Origin: Bacteroidaceae bacterium
Lineage (GTDB): Bacteria; Bacteroidota; Bacteroidia; Bacteroidales; Bacteroidaceae
Direction: 5' to 3'
DNA length: 63,171 nucleotides
Assembly (NCBI GenBank): GCA_017534815.1
Contig: JAFXVS010000026.1
Span: forward strand, 1 to 63,171
A program made the position numbers and the translations under genes. The notes under the pieces were generated by a model. The model ran no database searches, was not told the origin of the DNA, and saw only the letters and a program-made list of their open reading frames with translations. Of the stretch, positions 62,041-63,171 are shown one piece after another. Numbering within the stretch: the stretch's first letter is position 1; every line of letters begins with the position of its first letter.

Positions 62041-62072
62041 CAAAGGTACGATTAAGTGAGAGAAATACCAAA
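62041..62072 (-). promoter_or_regulatory. Promoter of mnmG
   Basis: TTTG (62069-62072), a 20-bp spacer and TACCTTTG (62041-62048) on the minus strand, 23 bp before the start codon. Confidence 0.8.
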
Positions 62073-62226
62073 TTTATTTGAGTATTTCCGAACGAAAGTA
62101 CCTTCGACGTAGTCAACGGTAGTGCAAATCGAACACAATACAAAATAAATAAAGATTTTTTTTATTTTTATTGTTGAGATGCAGCCTACCTTCGACGTAG
62201 CCAACGGTACGATTAAGTGAGAGAAA
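62045..62226. repeat. Two interleaved direct repeats upstream of mnmG
   Basis: A 21-bp word starting GGTACGATTAAGTGAG occurs identically at 62045-62065 and 62206-62226. A 23-bp word starting TACCTTCGACGTAG occurs at 62099-62121 and 62187-62209 with one change. The first copy of the 21-bp word overlaps the mnmG -7 box. The rest of the 220-bp gap is A/T-rich. Confidence 0.85.
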
Positions 62227-62238
62227 CAACAATACCTT

Positions 62239-63171
62239 TTATTTCCCCACCAGATAAGTATGGAAGGAATGGGGTTGTGCCTTGATGTTGAGGTGCTTGC
62301 CTCCCACCTTCACGCTGATTTGCGCTTCAGCGTCCGTGAAGTTGCCGGCAGTGATGATGAGACGTTGACCTTGACGGAAGACAACGAGAGGGGTTTGGCT
62401 GTATTCACGTCCAGCGTAGGCAATCATCTCTGTGCCTGGTGCGATGAAATGGCTGAAATGCTTGTAGGCATAGTACTCAGGGGTGTAGCGCATGTGGCGC
62501 GTCTTGCTGTCCACCTGAATCAGCGCGTTCTGTGTCCAGCCCCAAGTGGATTGCCCCTTGTCGGTCAGGATGAAGTTCCAGTTGTAGTACTCATCACATC
62601 CATTGCCCAGATTGTCTGAGAGCAGGAAGAAAGTGTGCTCGCCAGCAGCCCAATCCATCGAGCCATTGCCACATTCGCTCTCGCTCATCATGAAACGGAG
62701 GTTGGGGTAGCGTTGACGCAGCTGGGGCAGGTTTTCACGACATTCCCACTGAGTGCCCATACCCTTGATGTTCTTCTGCAGGGTGGGGTCATCCAGAATC
62801 TTCTCCACATAATCCAGACGGTTGGTGTTGAAGGTGCCGATCCACAGTTCCACCTCTGGATGCTGTTTGGCAAGAGTCGGAGCCAGATACTCGTTGTTGA
62901 AGCGTAGTGTACCTTCAGCCGTCCAGGCGCAACCCGGATAAGGCGTATAGGAATAGGCCTCGTTCTGATACATGACCTTGGTGATGGGAAGTCCCTGTTC
63001 TGCATACAGTTCGATAAATCGGCAGAACATATTCGCATAGCTCTGCAAATAGCGAGGTTCCTGAATGAAGTAGTCCTGAGCCGCCAGCCGACGTGGGAAG
63101 ACACCGTTCCTTTCCCCCAGCAGTTTCATCTCATCGGCGTCATAATGGGTATCCTGCTCCATGTAGAGCAA
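62239..63171 (-). CDS. GH30 glycosidase, C-terminal part
   Basis: The visible 310 residues are the end of a gene whose start lies beyond the right edge of the window. The GH30 barrel has the acid/base Glu in MYQNEAYSY and the nucleophile Glu in MMSESECGNG. The C-terminal beta domain (about 235-310: MIAYAGREYSQTPLVVFRQG) is the side-domain common in GH30. Possible activities are beta-1,6-glucanase, beta-glucosylceramidase-like or xylanase; the subfamily cannot be fixed here. It has no sorting-like tail. It is leftward and ends 220 bp before mnmG. Confidence 0.88.
   Translation of the reverse strand: MLYMEQDTHYDADEMKLLGERNGVFPRRLAAQDYFIQEPRYLQSYANMFCRFIELYAEQGLPITKVMYQNEAYSYTPYPGCAWTAEGTLRFNNEYLAPTLAKQHPEVELWIGTFNTNRLDYVEKILDDPTLQKNIKGMGTQWECRENLPQLRQRYPNLRFMMSESECGNGSMDWAAGEHTFFLLSDNLGNGCDEYYNWNFILTDKGQSTWGWTQNALIQVDSKTRHMRYTPEYYAYKHFSHFIAPGTEMIAYAGREYSQTPLVVFRQGQRLIITAGNFTDAEAQISVKVGGKHLNIKAQPHSFHTYLVGK

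Overview
The window is a 63.2 kb chromosomal segment from a Prevotella-like member of the Bacteroidales. Four things point there. Many genes have the Bacteroidetes promoter form (TTTG or TTG, about 19-20 bp, then TAnnTTTG). There is a hybrid two-component regulator of polysaccharide use. Secreted enzymes end in a short 'DLxGRxV..P..GIxIR...KKVxI' tail. The arginine pathway uses an N-succinylornithine-type carbamoyltransferase. No tRNA, rRNA, insertion sequence, prophage or CRISPR array was seen.

Layout. 0.1-4.2 kb: an ECF sigma factor, an anti-sigma-like membrane protein and a large MG2-type surface protein, transcribed leftwards. 4.5-26.7 kb: a plant cell-wall (xylan/hemicellulose) locus. 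It holds GH97 and GH31 enzymes, a 1196-residue three-module secreted protein, a hybrid two-component sensor/regulator (the only rightward gene here), and a leftward series GH3, GH43, GH5 and a two-domain CE1/CE6-like esterase. No SusC/SusD pair is present in the window. The GH5, GH43 and esterase proteins share a C-terminal beta-rich module plus the sorting-like tail. 26.8-31.7 kb: a dense cluster of TGTTGATAA-like 9-mers around a 64-codon gene and ribD, then an LRR lipoprotein, comF, recX and an FKBP isomerase. 31.7-34.4 kb: ychF and lgt with extreme C-ending codon use. 34.4-36.6 kb: a 42-bp minisatellite, a fimbrillin-like lipoprotein and a 49-residue peptide gene. 36.7-43.6 kb: a compact housekeeping run (acetyltransferase-parE-coaD-S41 protease-ybeY-argF'). 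43.7-51.0 kb: an OmpA protein, then a CHASE2 / FecR-like / TPR-CHAT protease operon and a secreted EEP-family phosphodiesterase. 51.0-52.1 kb: no intact gene, but a Crp-type remnant and a chain of 22-23-bp-period repeats. 52.1-62.0 kb: polA, a polyprenyl synthase and the mnmG-apt-uvrC-dtd-deoC series, with two consensus ParB parS sites on either side of apt. 62.2 kb to the end: the 3' part of a GH30 enzyme.

How it works together. The hybrid sensor probably detects a plant oligosaccharide and switches on the neighbouring hydrolases and esterases. The surface-sorted GH5, GH43 and esterase would cut and deacylate xylan outside the cell. The tail-less GH3, GH97 and GH31 would finish oligosaccharides in the periplasm. 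This division of labour is inferred from domain content and tails only.

The strongest leads are: (1) several unrelated intergenic sequences that all repeat with the same 22-bp period, including a roughly 300-bp chain of gradually changing units; (2) the CHASE2/FecR-like/CHAT operon; (3) a possible replication-origin or DnaA-binding cluster near 27 kb, with parS sites near 60 kb; (4) the shared C-terminal module of the xylan enzymes. All positions and counts were read by eye.
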